NCBI GenBank assembly: GCA_963978895.1
Contig: OZ022238.1
Span: 19,868,548-19,932,547 of the forward strand
Length of the DNA: 64,000 nucleotides
From: Erpobdella octoculata
Lineage: Eukaryota > Annelida > Clitellata > Hirudinida > Erpobdellidae
Direction: 5' to 3'
The notes under the pieces are model-generated. The model was given only the letters and a program-made list of their open reading frames with translations. It ran no database searches and was not told the DNA's origin. A program made the translations under genes and the position numbers. How positions within the stretch are numbered: position 1 is the first letter of the stretch; each line of letters opens with the position of its first letter. Below are positions 48,040 to 59,503 of the stretch, piece after piece.

Positions 48040-49000
48040 ATCCCGTGATACAAATTTTCGTGATTTGCGAAAATCTGGAGAACTCGTCGGTCTAACGTTA
48101 GGACACTCTCGTTTCCAATGTGGTCCGCAACATATGGGACATGGTGTTTTTTGGCTCTACTTGATGTCGTGGTGACAATGGCTTTCGGTAAGGTGAGCTG
48201 TATCTGTCAATGGCCTGGATTTCTACATCCGGTCTTTTGATTGTTTTAGTATCATCCAGTGTAGTCTTAAGTCGTTCAGACTCTGCTATTAATTCAATGA
48301 CTGTAATAGGTTTTTCGCTATTTTTGCTATCCAACATGCGTAACAGCCTGGAACGTATCTCGACATGTTCTTGTGCCTGAAGTCCTGCTACATATTGAAC
48401 ACACTTATGTGTTTCGTCTGACATTCCTCGAAGTTCTGCTGCCTTTGTAGCAGCAATGATCTTATTTCCATAAGTGCTAAAATCACTTCCTGATGTACAA
48501 ATTATTCGACTAAAGTCAAACCTTCGTCGAAAGAGACTTTTCTTAGGGCCAAATAGTTGTTCAAGGGTTGTGATGGTTTCTTCCCAACCAATGTCGCTGG
48601 GAAGCCGTGGAGAAATTCTGGTAGAATAAACTGAATATGTGTGGTTGTCTAATAGAGTTCGAAGAAATTCAGTCTTTGACTCTTCTGGAAGATGTCTTTC
48701 GTGACCTTTGACAGTGTCTTCAAAACGTCTAAGCCACAGACTGAAAAATCGTCCTTCCTCTGGTTCGTAGGAAAACTTCTCCACTCTCTGACGTAGTCGA
48801 TCAAAAAGTGTTTCTTTTAACTCAGTCTTTTTTTCTTGTTGGGACTCTATAAATTCTAACAGTTTTCTCTGTGTCTCTGCATTTTCTTTCCTCAGCTCCT
48901 TTTCTTTCTCTGAATTTTCTTTCATTAGCTTTAGGAATCTTTCTTCGCTCTTTTCCATCTGCGTCTGAAAAAGTTCAAATATCTTTTGAATATCTGCCAT
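48040..49000 (-). pseudogene. gag of gypsy copy 1
   Basis: ATG at 49000. N-terminal coiled coil (FQTQMEKSEERFLKLMKENS, EKEKELRKENAETQRKLLEF), gag core (KFSYEPEEGRFFSLWLRRFE, LFGPKKSLFRRRFDFSRIIC, CVQYVAGLQAQEHVEIRSRL), then a one-base insertion in a T-run near 48150 shifts the frame before the zinc knuckle, which survives as CPICCGPHWKREC in the other frame. The YEPEEG-F-W--R-E motif is typical of mag-clade-like gypsy gags. Confidence 0.85.
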
Positions 49001-49033
49001 TGCGTGATTTTATTCCTATCCTTCGTCGCCAAT

Positions 49034-49319
<286 letters not shown>

Positions 49320-49324
49320 GTTTT

Positions 49325-49639
49325 AATGTCACAAACTCCTGTCCAATGACAATTTAAAACCGAATGAGCTTAAACAGCATTTCAGTGCAGTGCATTTCCA
49401 TCAATTCCGAATCGATTGATGTTCTTAAACAGACAAGAGCACGGTGTGACGCCGCAGAAAGTTTATCTCAACTCGGATTTTGGTCAATTATTGACGCACT
49501 AATCCTAGTTGCGTTTTACTTAGTTTCTTATTGAATTGTTGAAAGTAAAAAATCTCATACTTTTCTTAGATAGCTACCCAGCTTTTGACCATTCATCTTT
49601 CCTTTTGCAACTACCTACTTGTGTGAGTTTGGGATACGG
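49325..49639. other. Non-coding sequence flanking gypsy copy 1
   Basis: No ORF or repeat recognised; it follows the target duplication GTTTT and leads into the minisatellite. Confidence 0.4.
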
Positions 49640-50045
49640 AATGTTCGCCACGGCTTTTCGCCCCCGGCTTTTCGCTTCCGTCTTTGCGCTTCCAGGGAAG
49701 ATTCGCCCTGGGAAGTTTCGCCTTGGTTTTTCGTCCCTGTGAAAGTTTGCCCCCGCACCTTTCGCCCCTGGGAAAGTTCACCCCCGTGTTTTCGAACCTG
49801 TCTTTTTGCCACCGGCTTTTGTTTTTAGTTTTTCACTTCTGGTAAAAATTGCTCCCATTTTTTCCTCCGATTTCTTACGTTCGGTTTTTCACTTCTGGTT
49901 TTTTGCCCCTGGTTTTTTGCCCCTGGTATTCTGCCCCTGGTTTTTTGCCCCTGGTTCTTTGTCCCTGGTTTTTGCCCTGGTTTTTTATTTCTGGTTTTTG
50001 TCCTCAGTGGTTTGCTCTTGAGCAAGTTTGCTCCCGTGTTTTGGC
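49640..50045. repeat. Degenerate minisatellite, TTTTTGCCCCTGG-type units
   Basis: Successive units of about 12-25 bp built on TTTCGCCCCTGGGAAAG and GGTTTTTTGCCCCT. On the opposite strand this reads CCAGGGGCAAAAA, reminiscent of, but not the same as, the GGGAACGGGAAAGC minisatellite of the nearby Helitron end. The ORFs across it are repeat-derived (GQKPGTKNQGQK). Confidence 0.75.
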
Positions 50046-50413
50046 CTCTCTAAAACTCGTTCGACCAAGGAGCCACTTTAATAGACTATTTTCATACTTT
50101 AAAAAATTCTTTTCATACCATAAAAGTTTTTTTAAATGATACTAGCACCAAGGTGTAAATAACTTTAAATGCGTCTAAAGAGATACATTAAAATTATTTA
50201 AAAGAATGATTAAATCGTTTCAGAAACAGTTGAATTTTGTTTTTGCCGGTGGCTTAAGTATCTGCTGAAAGTTTCAAAGTTTTCACTTTTTTAAAAGTTG
50301 GTGAAAAATCAATTCAAAAATGTTGACGATAGAAAAACAGAGAAATTAAGTAAAAGTTTTAAAAAAACCAAACCTTAGCAGAACTTTCTTACGGTTTTTT
50401 CATTTTATTTATT
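50046..50413. other. AT-rich spacer
   Basis: Nothing recognised; ends at the Helitron terminus. Confidence 0.4.
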
Positions 50414-50600
50414 ACTAGCGGGGTTACCCGCGTTGCTCGGGGGATTTTAGAGTTTTTTATCGTTTTTCTCTAGCTCCCGTTTAATTCTCCGTTTTCTCTC
50501 CCGCTCCCGGTCGCTTTCCCGTTCCCGCTTGCTCTCCCACTCCCGGTCGCTTTCTCGCTCCCGGCTACTTTCCCGATTCCGGTCGCTTTCCCGCCCCATC
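50414..50600 (-). mobile_element. Minisatellite-type Helitron 3' end (reverse orientation)
   Basis: TACTAGCGGGGTTACCCGCG followed by TTGCTCGGGGG is the reverse complement of a CTAG terminus with a CGCGGGTAACCCCGC hairpin. Next to it lie TCCCGGTCGCTTTCCCGTTC-type units. Same structure as 11928-12190. The other end was not found. Confidence 0.65.
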
Positions 50601-50749
50601 TATCTCTTAATAATTTTTAATAACGCGCAATCGGTCACATTATGCAAGACTGGGAAGCAAGTCATGGACTTTTTAATATTAAGAAGTCCATTAGCAAGTA
50701 ATGCCTGTTACGCAATTGTAAACAGTGCTTTGAAAACGTATGCAATGAT

Positions 50750-50876
50750 CATGTATAGGCACTTTTGGCCCGGAAGGTTTTTTGGCCCCCTGAGCCGGGG
50801 GATCGGAGAAGGAGTCCAAACCTTCTTAACTTTTTTTCCTTCTTAAATTTCCAGGCCAAAAGTTCCTATGTACAAC
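50750..50876. mobile_element. Small palindromic MITE-like element
   Basis: Left ATGTATAGGCACTTTTGGCC CGGAA and right TTCCAGGCCAAAAGTTCCTA TGTAC are imperfect inverted repeats of about 25 bp. The middle is G-rich (GGCCCCCTGAGCCGGGGGAT). No coding sequence. Confidence 0.45.
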
Positions 50877-51210
50877 CATCGAAGGTAATTGCGTAATAAA
50901 ATTCAAATTTTGCTTACGTAACGTTTGAAGGCTTCAAGCAACTTTTAGCAAATCTATTTCACTAGAGATAGCCCGTCAAAAATGACGAAGTTTTAAAATA
51001 CGGAGCCCGTTATTATAAAAATAGTCAACACAAGTAAATTAAAAACGAATTTTTAAAACCTAATGCTTTTATATGTAATTAAAACACAAATTTTGCAATC
51101 AATTTTTACTTATATTACTCTTTTATTTTATATTAAAGTCGAAATATCTTAATTATATCGAAATATCGAAATTAATTAAAATTAACTAAATTAATTGACT
51201 TATTGTAAAA
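50877..51210. other. AT-rich non-coding sequence
   Basis: Many ATTAATTAAAATTAA-like stretches; nothing else recognised. Confidence 0.4.
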
Positions 51211-51340
51211 CTAATAATTGAATATTGCATTGTCTTCTATTTTGAGCATGTATGCAAAATTTGAAAAAAATCTATCATCAGGAAGTGACTCAAAAATTGA
51301 TTGCAAGATTTGAAACAGACAGAGAAACAGAGACGACGAG

Positions 51341-52215
51341 TTAATAAAAGCATTGGTAAAAAACAAAATAACAAATGATAACCATAAATTTTTTTTTATA
51401 TATAAGCAAATCAAAAATGTTTGCGCCCATGGAAGCGAAAGAAACTGCGCTGTTGTATGATCGAATATGTTGTCGAAAATTTTGTCTATCTGGATTGGCC
51501 GTGTCTGACATGAGGCTTTTAAGAAAATCGGGATATTCAAGTGTATTACCGTATATGTCAATTGGTTTTGGCAACATTACTTTGCCTTTTTGACAACATG
51601 AAGTGAATAGTCCATCTGATGGTTGCTCTGCAGCAAAATTTCTTGATCGACATGAAGTACATAAAACATCAAATTCACCACAATCATGTTGATCGAATTG
51701 AGTTTCGTTAAAGTTAAATGCTTCTTTACGAACTGCCTCACTCGCATGATCTCGTGCTAAACGTTGGAAGATCGCATTAGCAGCTCGATGTAGCTGCAAT
51801 TCATTGGGAGACATTTTTTCAACTTGATGGCGTTGCGAGGCAGCATTGGTTTCTCGATGTAGTTGCAATTCATTGGGAGACATTTGTTCAACTCGATGGC
51901 GTTGCGAGGCAGCATTGGTTTCTTGATGTAGATGCAATTCATTGGGAGACGTTTGCAAAACTCGATGGCGTTGCGAGGCAGCATTGGTTTCTCGATGTTA
52001 CTGCAATTCATGGGGAGACATTTGCTCAATTCATCAACAGACATTTGTGCAGTGCGTTGTTGATGAGCTTCTGCATCTAAAACTCGAGTTATTGCTTTTG
52101 ATTGTAGAGTTTGTCTTGCGCGATAACTCTGTTGCCTTTCTTTAGCTAGACGCCGTTTTCTCGACACAGGATCTTCGTCGTCATTCATATTAAGAGACAT
52201 TTTGTTTAAAAACAT
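51341..52215 (-). pseudogene. N-terminal part of a third Helitron-type protein with 66-bp repeats
   Basis: The frame from 52215 begins MFLNKMSLNMNDDEDPVSRK RRLAKERQQSYRARQTLQSK, a basic, AT-hook/RRLAKERQ-like start as in Helitron N-termini. Four to five copies of a 22-residue unit (MSPNELQLHRETNAASQRHR plus V-E) follow, with a frame change near 51958. Then come LARDHASEAVRKEAFNFNET, CGEFDVLCTSCRSRNFAAEQ and CCQKGKVMLPKPIDIYGNTL, equivalent to the DIVCEHC...CCLNGKVKLP block of copies A and B. It ends SMGANIFD near 51420, where an intron donor is expected. No Rep or helicase follows. Confidence 0.65.
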
Positions 52216-52225
52216 ATATCAAATT

Positions 52226-52232
<7 letters not shown>

Positions 52233-52284
<52 letters not shown>
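52233..52284. repeat. (TA)n microsatellite
   Basis: Short TA tract between the Helitron-like N-terminus and the Penelope-like fragment. Confidence 0.9.
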
Positions 52285-52287
<3 letters not shown>

Positions 52288-52469
52288 CAGTATTTTGGCA
52301 CTAAATGTTCATTTAAACATGCTCTGTTGAAATATACACGCCATTTAGAAGACACGGTTTTGTCAATTAAACGCTTAAAATATTTTAAGTGAGAGAAAAC
52401 ACTCTTACTAAATCTAAAATCAAACGTTTTATTAGCAACCAACTTGCAAGTTTCAGCCATTGCGGCCAT
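52275..52469 (-). pseudogene. Reverse-transcriptase-type element fragment (possibly Penelope-like N-terminus)
   Basis: MAETCKLVANKTFDFRFSKS, then VFSHLKYFKRLIDKTVSSKW and RVYFNRACLNEHLVPKYCKY, matching 14950-15090. It directly abuts the gypsy copy 2 C-terminus at about 52463, where a 3' LTR would be expected. Confidence 0.4.
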
Positions 52470-52471
52470 CG

Positions 52472-55400
52472 TCAGGGTTGTTTTGATTGTCTTAATGTAA
52501 CTGATGACGGCGAATGTGGTATTACTGATTCTGAGTTTTCAGTAGAAGGGAATGGCGTTGCTGCAAAGTCTTGTGTAGGCTGTTCTGGCTGGTGTTCGGT
52601 GCCTAACTGAAAACGAACAGATTTTTTAAAACGGTCTGAATCCTGACCTTTCAGAATGCCTCTCTTTGTGTTAATGTTCTTTTCCACCGTTTGACCAGGT
52701 TCGGCAGTTGTGGCATTTTCTCCTTGTCTTGTATTCTGATAAGGTAAGTCAAATGTTTCGAGTAGTGTTGTTGTAAACTTCGATTCTTGACGTGGGCGTA
52801 ACTGGTTTATGTGGCGCTTCCAGACCATTCCTTTTACGATAGTATCGTACAGAACTCTTCCCCTTCTACGGACAATCTGTCCTGTTATCCACGTCACAGG
52901 TCCCGGTCGATAATCGCGAACGAACACCAATTCACCGTTTTGGAACTGTCGAGGTCGTGCCCCATGATGGCGGTTGAACTGTTTCTTCATGTCATTTGAT
53001 CGAGGTGTTGAATGTTCGATGTTTTTCGAATGTAATTCGCTTAAGACCGAACGTAATTGCCTGCCTAGGAAATTTTCCGCTGGAGAGAGACCGTTCGGCG
53101 ATGAAGCGCAGAGAGTGGTTCTGTAGCTGAATAAAAATGTTTGAAGAGATTCTTTGTAAGTTCCGTCATTTCTTAATTTAATCAAAGCTCTTTTGAAAGT
53201 GTCTACAAATCGTTCGGCCTGGCCATTGGATTGTGGGTGAAATGGTGGTGATCTCACGTGTTTGATCGCGTTTTCTGCACAGTATTCCTGAAAAACAATT
53301 GAAGTGAATTGTGTGCCGTTGTCACTAACAATTGTTTCAGGCAATCCAAATTGTGCAAAGATCCGCTGGAGTGCATTTATCGTGTTGGATGTGGTGCTGT
53401 TTGCCATCTCTATTATTTCTGGCCATTTTGAGAATGCATCTACTACTACGAGATACATTTTTCCATGGAGCGGTCCAGCATAATCGATGTGAATTCGACT
53501 CCAGGGTTTGGTTTCTTTTGGCCATGAACATAAAGTGTGTTTTATGGGTGATTAAGCTGCTTGTTGGCATGAAGAACAGCTGCGTGTCCAGTTTTCTATG
53601 TCTTTATCAATGCCGCTCCAATAAACGTGTTCTCGGGCAATTATCTTCATTCGAGTAATACCCGGGTGGCCTTTGTGAAGCATTTGAAGTACTCGTTTTT
53701 GCAAAACCTGAGGGATAATTATTCGAGAACCAAAGAATAAACAGTCTTCATGTATTGTTATTTCTTTTTTTAAGAGTTCGAGTTTGCTGGTTTTCAGTGC
53801 TTTGTTTTCGTTCCACCTTCCTGTTTTGACATATTGGAGAAGGGGATTTAACTCATTGTCTGTTTTTGTTGCGTCAAAGATTTCTTTATTTGAGACTGGA
53901 AGTTGTTTGACGGCATTGATATACAAGGAGTTTATATCTTGATTGATAGTTGCTATCAATGTGTCTTCTTCTGATGTTTTATGTGGACCTATAAGGCGCG
54001 AAAGTGTGTCAGCTTGTCCAAAAAACGTGGTTCTGCAGTATTCAATTTTGAAATCATAAGCAAGCAGTGTTAGAGCCCAGCGTTGGAGTCTGTTTGCTGT
54101 ATATGATGGTATGCCTTTTTTATTGCCAAAAATAGCAAGCAGAGGTTGATGGTCGGTTAATAGAGTAAAATGGCGTCCATAAATATAACGGTGAAACTTT
54201 CTGACCGCGAAAACTAGTGCTAGACCTTCTTTTTCTATTTGCCCATATTTCTTTTCTGCTGGAGTGAGAGCTCTACTAGCGTGTGCAATTGCCTTTTCTG
54301 TTCCATCACTATATCTGTGCGATATCACTGCTCCAATGCCGTATTCTGATGCGTCGGCTGCAACTACAGTTGGTTGGTTGGGGTTGTAATGGGTTAACAG
54401 AAGGTCGGATAATAAATTTTTTTTAGTTTCGTCAAATGCCCATTGACAGCTTTCAGACCACTGGAACACAGTGTCTTTTTTTAAAAGGGCGTCTAGTGGT
54501 GCTCTTAGATTTCTCATGCGTGGTACAAATGAGCTGTAATAGCTGATCAGTCCAAGAAAAGTACGGACCTGTCCAACATCTTTGGGTGGAGGCATATGAA
54601 TCATTGCTTCGATTTTTTTGGGGTCGGGACGACGGCCTGCAGCTGATATTACATTTCCTAAGTACGTGATTTCCGTCATTAACAAGTGGCATTTTTCAAT
54701 TCTAATCCGGAAGCCATAATTCAAAATTCGGTCAAATAAAGCTTCTAAGTTCGTATTGTGTTCTTCTAATGTCCGTCCCGTGACGATGACATCATCTAAA
54801 TAGGCGGCAACGCCATCTAGACCAGTAATCATAGTGTCTATGATTTGTTGAAAAATACCTGGTGCTGATTTCACACCAAATGGTAGACGGTTATAACGAA
54901 ACAAACCTTTATGAGTGTTGATTGTTAAGAGCTCTTTACATTTTTCCGTCACTTCTACTTGATGGTATGCTTCTGCAAAGTCTATTTGGGAGAAAACTGT
55001 CCCTCCATTTAATTTTGTGAAAACGTCATCCATGGTAGGTAATGGGTGTCTATGGAGCATCAGTGAGTCATTTAAGCCCGTTGAAAAATCTGCACAAAGT
55101 CGGATGGAGCCGTTTGCTTTACGGACAGCAACTATGGGTGCTGCCCACTGAGAGTGATCCACGGGAGAGATTATTCCTACTTTTAGTAACCGGTTAATTT
55201 CGCTATCCAATTGCTCTAAAGCGGCATGAGGAACAGGGCGTTTCTTTCTAAATATGGGTTGTGCGCCAGGTTTAAGCTGTAAGGAAGCTGAAACTTTTGT
55301 GCACAGTCCTAGTTCCTGTTGGAACACATCAGCGTATTTGTGTTTTAATTTGTTTGTCATGGCTGTGCGTTCCGCGTCTGTGTTGAAGCTCCGTATTTCC

Positions 55401-55740
55401 ATAACAGAATAGTTTTCTAACAGCTCTTTAAAGTCAGGAAGTTGTTTTATCCATGGCATTCCCATGAGGTCGTTTGAATCTGTGACGTAAACAGTACCCC
55501 GACCATGGTACTTTTGACCTGACTTATTTGCAACGGTAAATTTTGTCTCAAACATTCCTTCGGTCTTCACGGGTTGACCATTTGCTGCGCTTAGATTTGC
55601 CGTCGCTGTGGTAAGATTGGGGCGACCGATGGCTATCCATGTTGGACGAGAGAGGAGAGTCACTTCGGCTCCTGTATCAAACCGAAGTTGAATCGGTCTA
55701 TCGTTGATGATAAATTCAATGTACTGTTTGATTTCATTTC
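52472..55740 (-). pseudogene. pol of gypsy copy 2, nearly intact
   Basis: Protease FDTGAEVTLLS intact (about 55680). A single 703-codon frame (55663-53552) carries protease, RT (LCADFSTGLNDS, AAYLDDVIVTG), RNase H (VVAADASEYGIGAVISHRYS, LLTDHQPLL, CRTTFFGQADTLSRL) and the integrase zinc region up to SCQQAA. An AAA to TAA change creates a stop there (near 53552). 53458-52472 then encodes the integrase core (VVVDAFSKWPEI, VSDNGTQFTS, NGQAERF) and C-terminal tail. A stop (FIN followed by TGA/TAA) near 55751 separates it from gag, which is continuous in copy 1. Confidence 0.9.
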
Positions 55741-55750
55741 CGTTGTCTAC

Positions 55751-56818
55751 TCAGTTAATGAATCGGTCTTGTCTAGAAGCACTCTTTTCTCTGTGTGTAA
55801 AAGAATTTTGTCTCCAGTTTGGATGATCCCGTGATACAAATTTTCGTGATTTGCGAAAATCTGGAGAATTCGTCGGTCTAACGTTAGGACACTCTCGTTT
55901 CCAATGTGGTCCGCCACAAATGGGACATGGTGTTTTTGGCTCTGCTTGATGTCGTGGTGACAAAGGCTTTCGGTGAGGTGAGCTGTATCTGTTAATGGCC
56001 TGAATTTCTACATCCGGTCTTTTGATTGTTTTAGTATCATCCAGTGTAGTCTTAAGTCGTTCAGACTCTGCTATTAATTTAATGACTGTAATTGGTTTTT
56101 CGCTATTTTCGCTATCCAACATGCGTAACAGCCTGGAACGTATCTTGACATGTTCTTGTGCCTGAAGTCCTGCTACATATTGGACACACTTATGTGTCTC
56201 GTCTGACATTCCTCGAAGCTCTGCTGCCTCCGCAGCAGCAATGATCTTATTTCCATAAATGTTAAAATCACTCCCTGATGTACAAATTATTCGACTAAAG
56301 TCAAACCTTCGTCGAAAGAGACTTTTCTTAGGGCCAAATAGTTGTTCAAGGGTTGTGATGGTTTCTTCCCAACCAATGTCGCTGGGAAGCCGTGGAGAAA
56401 TTCTGGTAGAAAAAACTGCATAAGTGTGGTTGTCCAATAGAGTTTGAAGAAGTTCAGTCCTTGACTCTTCTGGAAGATGTCTTTCGTGACCTTTGACAGT
56501 GTCTTCAAAACGTCTGAGCTACAGACTGAAAAATCGTCCTTCCTCTGGTTCGTAGGAAAACTTTTCCACTCTCTGACGTAGTCGATCAAAAAGTGTTTCT
56601 TTTGACTCTGTCTTTTTTTCTTTTTGGGACTCTATAAATTCTAACAGTTTTCTCTGTGTCTCTGCATTTTCTTTCCTCAGTTCCTTTTCTTTTTCTGAAT
56701 TTTCTTTCATTAGCTTTAGGAATCTTTTTTCGCTCTTTTCCATCTGCATCTTGTGTCTCTCTTCGCTTTTTTCCATCTGCGTCTGAAAAAGTTCAAATAT
56801 CTTTTGAATATCTGCCAT
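55751..56818 (-). pseudogene. gag of gypsy copy 2
   Basis: ATG at 56818; it has one extra EKSEERHKMQM unit in the coiled coil compared with copy 1. TGG to TAG gives a stop at 56520 (LWLRRFE in copy 1); a frame break near 56440 follows. The zinc knuckle is intact: CPICGGPHWKREC (CX2CX3HX4C) near 55910. Ends RQDRFIN and stop at 55751. Confidence 0.85.
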
Positions 56819-56851
56819 TTCGTGATTTTATTCCTATCCTTCGTCGCCAAT

Positions 56852-57135
<284 letters not shown>

Positions 57136-57660
57136 GTTCATCTTGAACATCTTTGCATGGTTCATCTTGAACATCTTTGCATGGTTCATCTTGCACATCT
57201 CTGCAATGCTTATCACCATGACCATCCTTGCATGGTTCATCTTGTACATTCTTGCATGGTTCATCTTGACCGTCTTTTTTATTTCCGCAATTGTTTGTGT
57301 CACCATTGAGGAGTTCAAGAAATTTCTTCCTTTCTTGCTGTGCTGCTCTGTGTGCTGCTCTGTTTTCCTCCGCCATTTTATTCAGCGCCTTCAACAATTA
57401 ATTTTCTACCTCGAACTCATATTCTTCCGGATCAAACCCATTGTTCTCCAATGACGTCCGGAGGCGGTCCACGAGCTCAGACTTTCTTCCTTTATCACTG
57501 AGCTCTCGTTTTCTAAGTTCATGCCTCAACTCGAGTATCAAGAGCTCATCCAATGCTTTCAAAACCATTATTGTATCCATCTTCTGACACCAATGTTACG
57601 ATTTCACCAAATCGTATACCGGGCTCAATAGAATGGTTTTGCAGTTTTATTGGAAAATAA
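57136..57660 (-). mobile_element. SAP-domain LTR element, copy 3 (5' part), interrupted by gypsy copy 2
   Basis: LTR remnant 57595-57660 (minus strand ACTGCAAAACCATTCTATTG ... GTAACA), primer-binding site TGGTGTCAGAAG, ATG at 57568 (MVLKALDELLILELRHELRK), SAP domain with KGRKSELVDRLRTSLENNGF, stop at 57398 (GAA to TAA after FEVEN). It continues [20 protein letters not shown] and DEPCKD repeats to 57136, where gypsy begins. The left LTR part ends at the TA tract 57671. Confidence 0.8.
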
Positions 57661-57663
57661 TAA

Positions 57664-57670
<7 letters not shown>

Positions 57671-57709
<39 letters not shown>
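57671..57709. repeat. (TA)n microsatellite
   Basis: TA tract between the SAP element and the minisatellite Helitron. Confidence 0.9.
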
Positions 57710-57712
<3 letters not shown>

Positions 57713-57717
57713 AATAA

Positions 57718-58125
57718 GCGGGAACGGGAACGGAAAACCAACTGAGAGCGAAAGGTCGAACGGGAAAGGGAAAGCGACCGAAAACGGGAAAGTGACCGGG
57801 AACGGGAAAGCTACCGGGAGCGGGAAAGCAACCGCGAGCGGAAAAGTGACCGAGAGAGGGAAAGTGACCCGGAACGGGAAATCGACCGGGAGCGGGAAAA
57901 AACCGGAAACGGGAAAGCCTCTGGGAGCGTGAAAACGGCCTGGAGCGAAAAATCGCCTGGGAACGGGAAAGCGACCGGGAGCAAGAAACCGACCGAGAAC
58001 GGGAGAGCTAGCAGGAACGGGAAAGCGAGCGGGAGCGGGAAAAAGAGCGGGGAAGGAAATGGGAGCGAAAAAGAAGCATTAGAAAAACCTTTAAAAACCC
58101 CGGGCAACGCGGGTACCTCCGCTAG
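57718..58125 (+). mobile_element. Minisatellite-type Helitron with CTAG end
   Basis: Some 370 bp of ACCGGGAACGGGAAAGCTAC-type purine-rich units, then TTTAAAAACCCCGGGCAACG CGGGTACCTCCGCTAG, followed by T. CCCGGGCAACGCGGG can form a short hairpin before the CTAG. The ORFs in it (KSPGNGKATGSKKPTENGRA) are repeat-derived. Confidence 0.7.
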
Positions 58126-58137
58126 TATATATATATA

Positions 58138-59503
58138 CTAGCAGTGCCCGTAGCGCCTTCGCTTGCATGAAATTAGAGAGTTTGAACCGTACATCCATAG
58201 TAGAGATCAATTTTTTAGGTCTCGGCTCGGCCCGTCGACAACATAGCCCAGCCCGTTTCAATACCCCAAACTCCTGTCCCAGCACAGCACGTCTGAATTA
58301 GGCCCGGCCCATTCTTACAGGCCTAGAAGTTCTATATACTTGATGAAAATCTTCGGCCCGTCCCACCTTGACTTCAGGTTTGGCCCGGCCCTACTGAAGA
58401 CCCTAAAATCACTAAAATATCTATATACTCTGTGAAAAACCTCGACCCGTCCCACTTTGACTTAGCTATTTTTAACCGGCACAAAATTTTTACATTTGTG
58501 GCACTTACAGTTTTTGAGTAGCAGTTATTTTGAAATCAAATAACCCTTATTTCCATCCCACATTTGAGGTCCTGGAAATCAATTTTTTTTAAATGTTGAA
58601 AAACTTATATTATTATTTTTTGAGTAAATACTAAATACTTATTTTCACATCTATAGCATTCACAGTTTTTGAGTAGCAGTTACTTTAAAAACTAAAGAAA
58701 CCTTTTTTCCACACCACATTTGAGGTCCTGAAAACCAAAATTTCAAAAAATGGTGAAACACATATATCCTTATTGTTAGAGTAGAAACTAAATACAAATT
58801 TTTACTTTTGTAGCATCTACAGTTTTTGAGTAGCAGTTACTTTAAAAACCATGTAACCCAATTTTCCACCCCACATTTGAGGTCCTGAAAACCAAATTTT
58901 CAAAAAATAGTGAAACACGTATATTTTTATTTTTAGAATAGAAACTAAATACTAATTTTTACATCTGTGGTATTTACAGTATTTGAGTAGCAGTTACTTT
59001 AAACAAACAAATAACTCTATTTTCCACCCCACATTTGAAGTCCTGGAAACCAAATTTTCGAAAAATGCTAAAACAAGTATTTCATTATTTTTGGAGTAAA
59101 AACTAAATACTAATTTTCATTCCTGTAGCATTCACAGTTTTTGAGTAGCAGCTACTTTAAAAACCAAATAACCCAATTTTCCAACCCACATTTGAGGTCC
59201 GGAAAACCGAATTTTTAAAAAATGGTGAAACTCGTATCTTTTTATTTTTCAAGATGAACCATATACCAAATTTCAAAATCTTCTCATTTTTGGTTTTCGA
59301 GATAAATATTGTTTTAGAAAAAAGTTTGTTTTCCAGTTTCTTTCCCTAAGGAGCAAAATTTTCAAATATCCTTTCGTTGTGGATGCGTACGCAATAAAAG
59401 TAATATAAGTTCCAAATTTCACTTTCCTAGGATGAGGCGTTTGAGATCGGCGTTGATTATCAATCAGTCAGTCAGTCAGGACATGTTCTTTTATATATAT
59501 ATA
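58138..59503 (-). mobile_element. Non-autonomous Helitron, reverse array copy 1
   Basis: Plus strand starts CTAGCAGTGCCCGTAGCGCC (3' end) and ends GTCAGGACATGTTCTTTTAT (5' end). Same family as 36768-42424, with internal units reading CAGTTTTTGAGTAGCAGTTA. It lies 12 bp from the CTAG of the preceding minisatellite Helitron, so the two families meet tail to tail. Confidence 0.8.

Noticed and set aside
49619..50139. ORFs with FCPWFFAPG repeats
   Set aside because: Products of the CCCCTGGTTTTTTG minisatellite; open in several frames on both strands.
51375..51593. 72-codon plus-strand ORF
   Set aside because: Antisense of the Helitron zinc-block coding region.
57718..58141. Coding sequence for Gly/Lys/Asn-rich protein
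   Set aside because: The open frames follow the purine-rich minisatellite; other loci with the same repeat have different frames.
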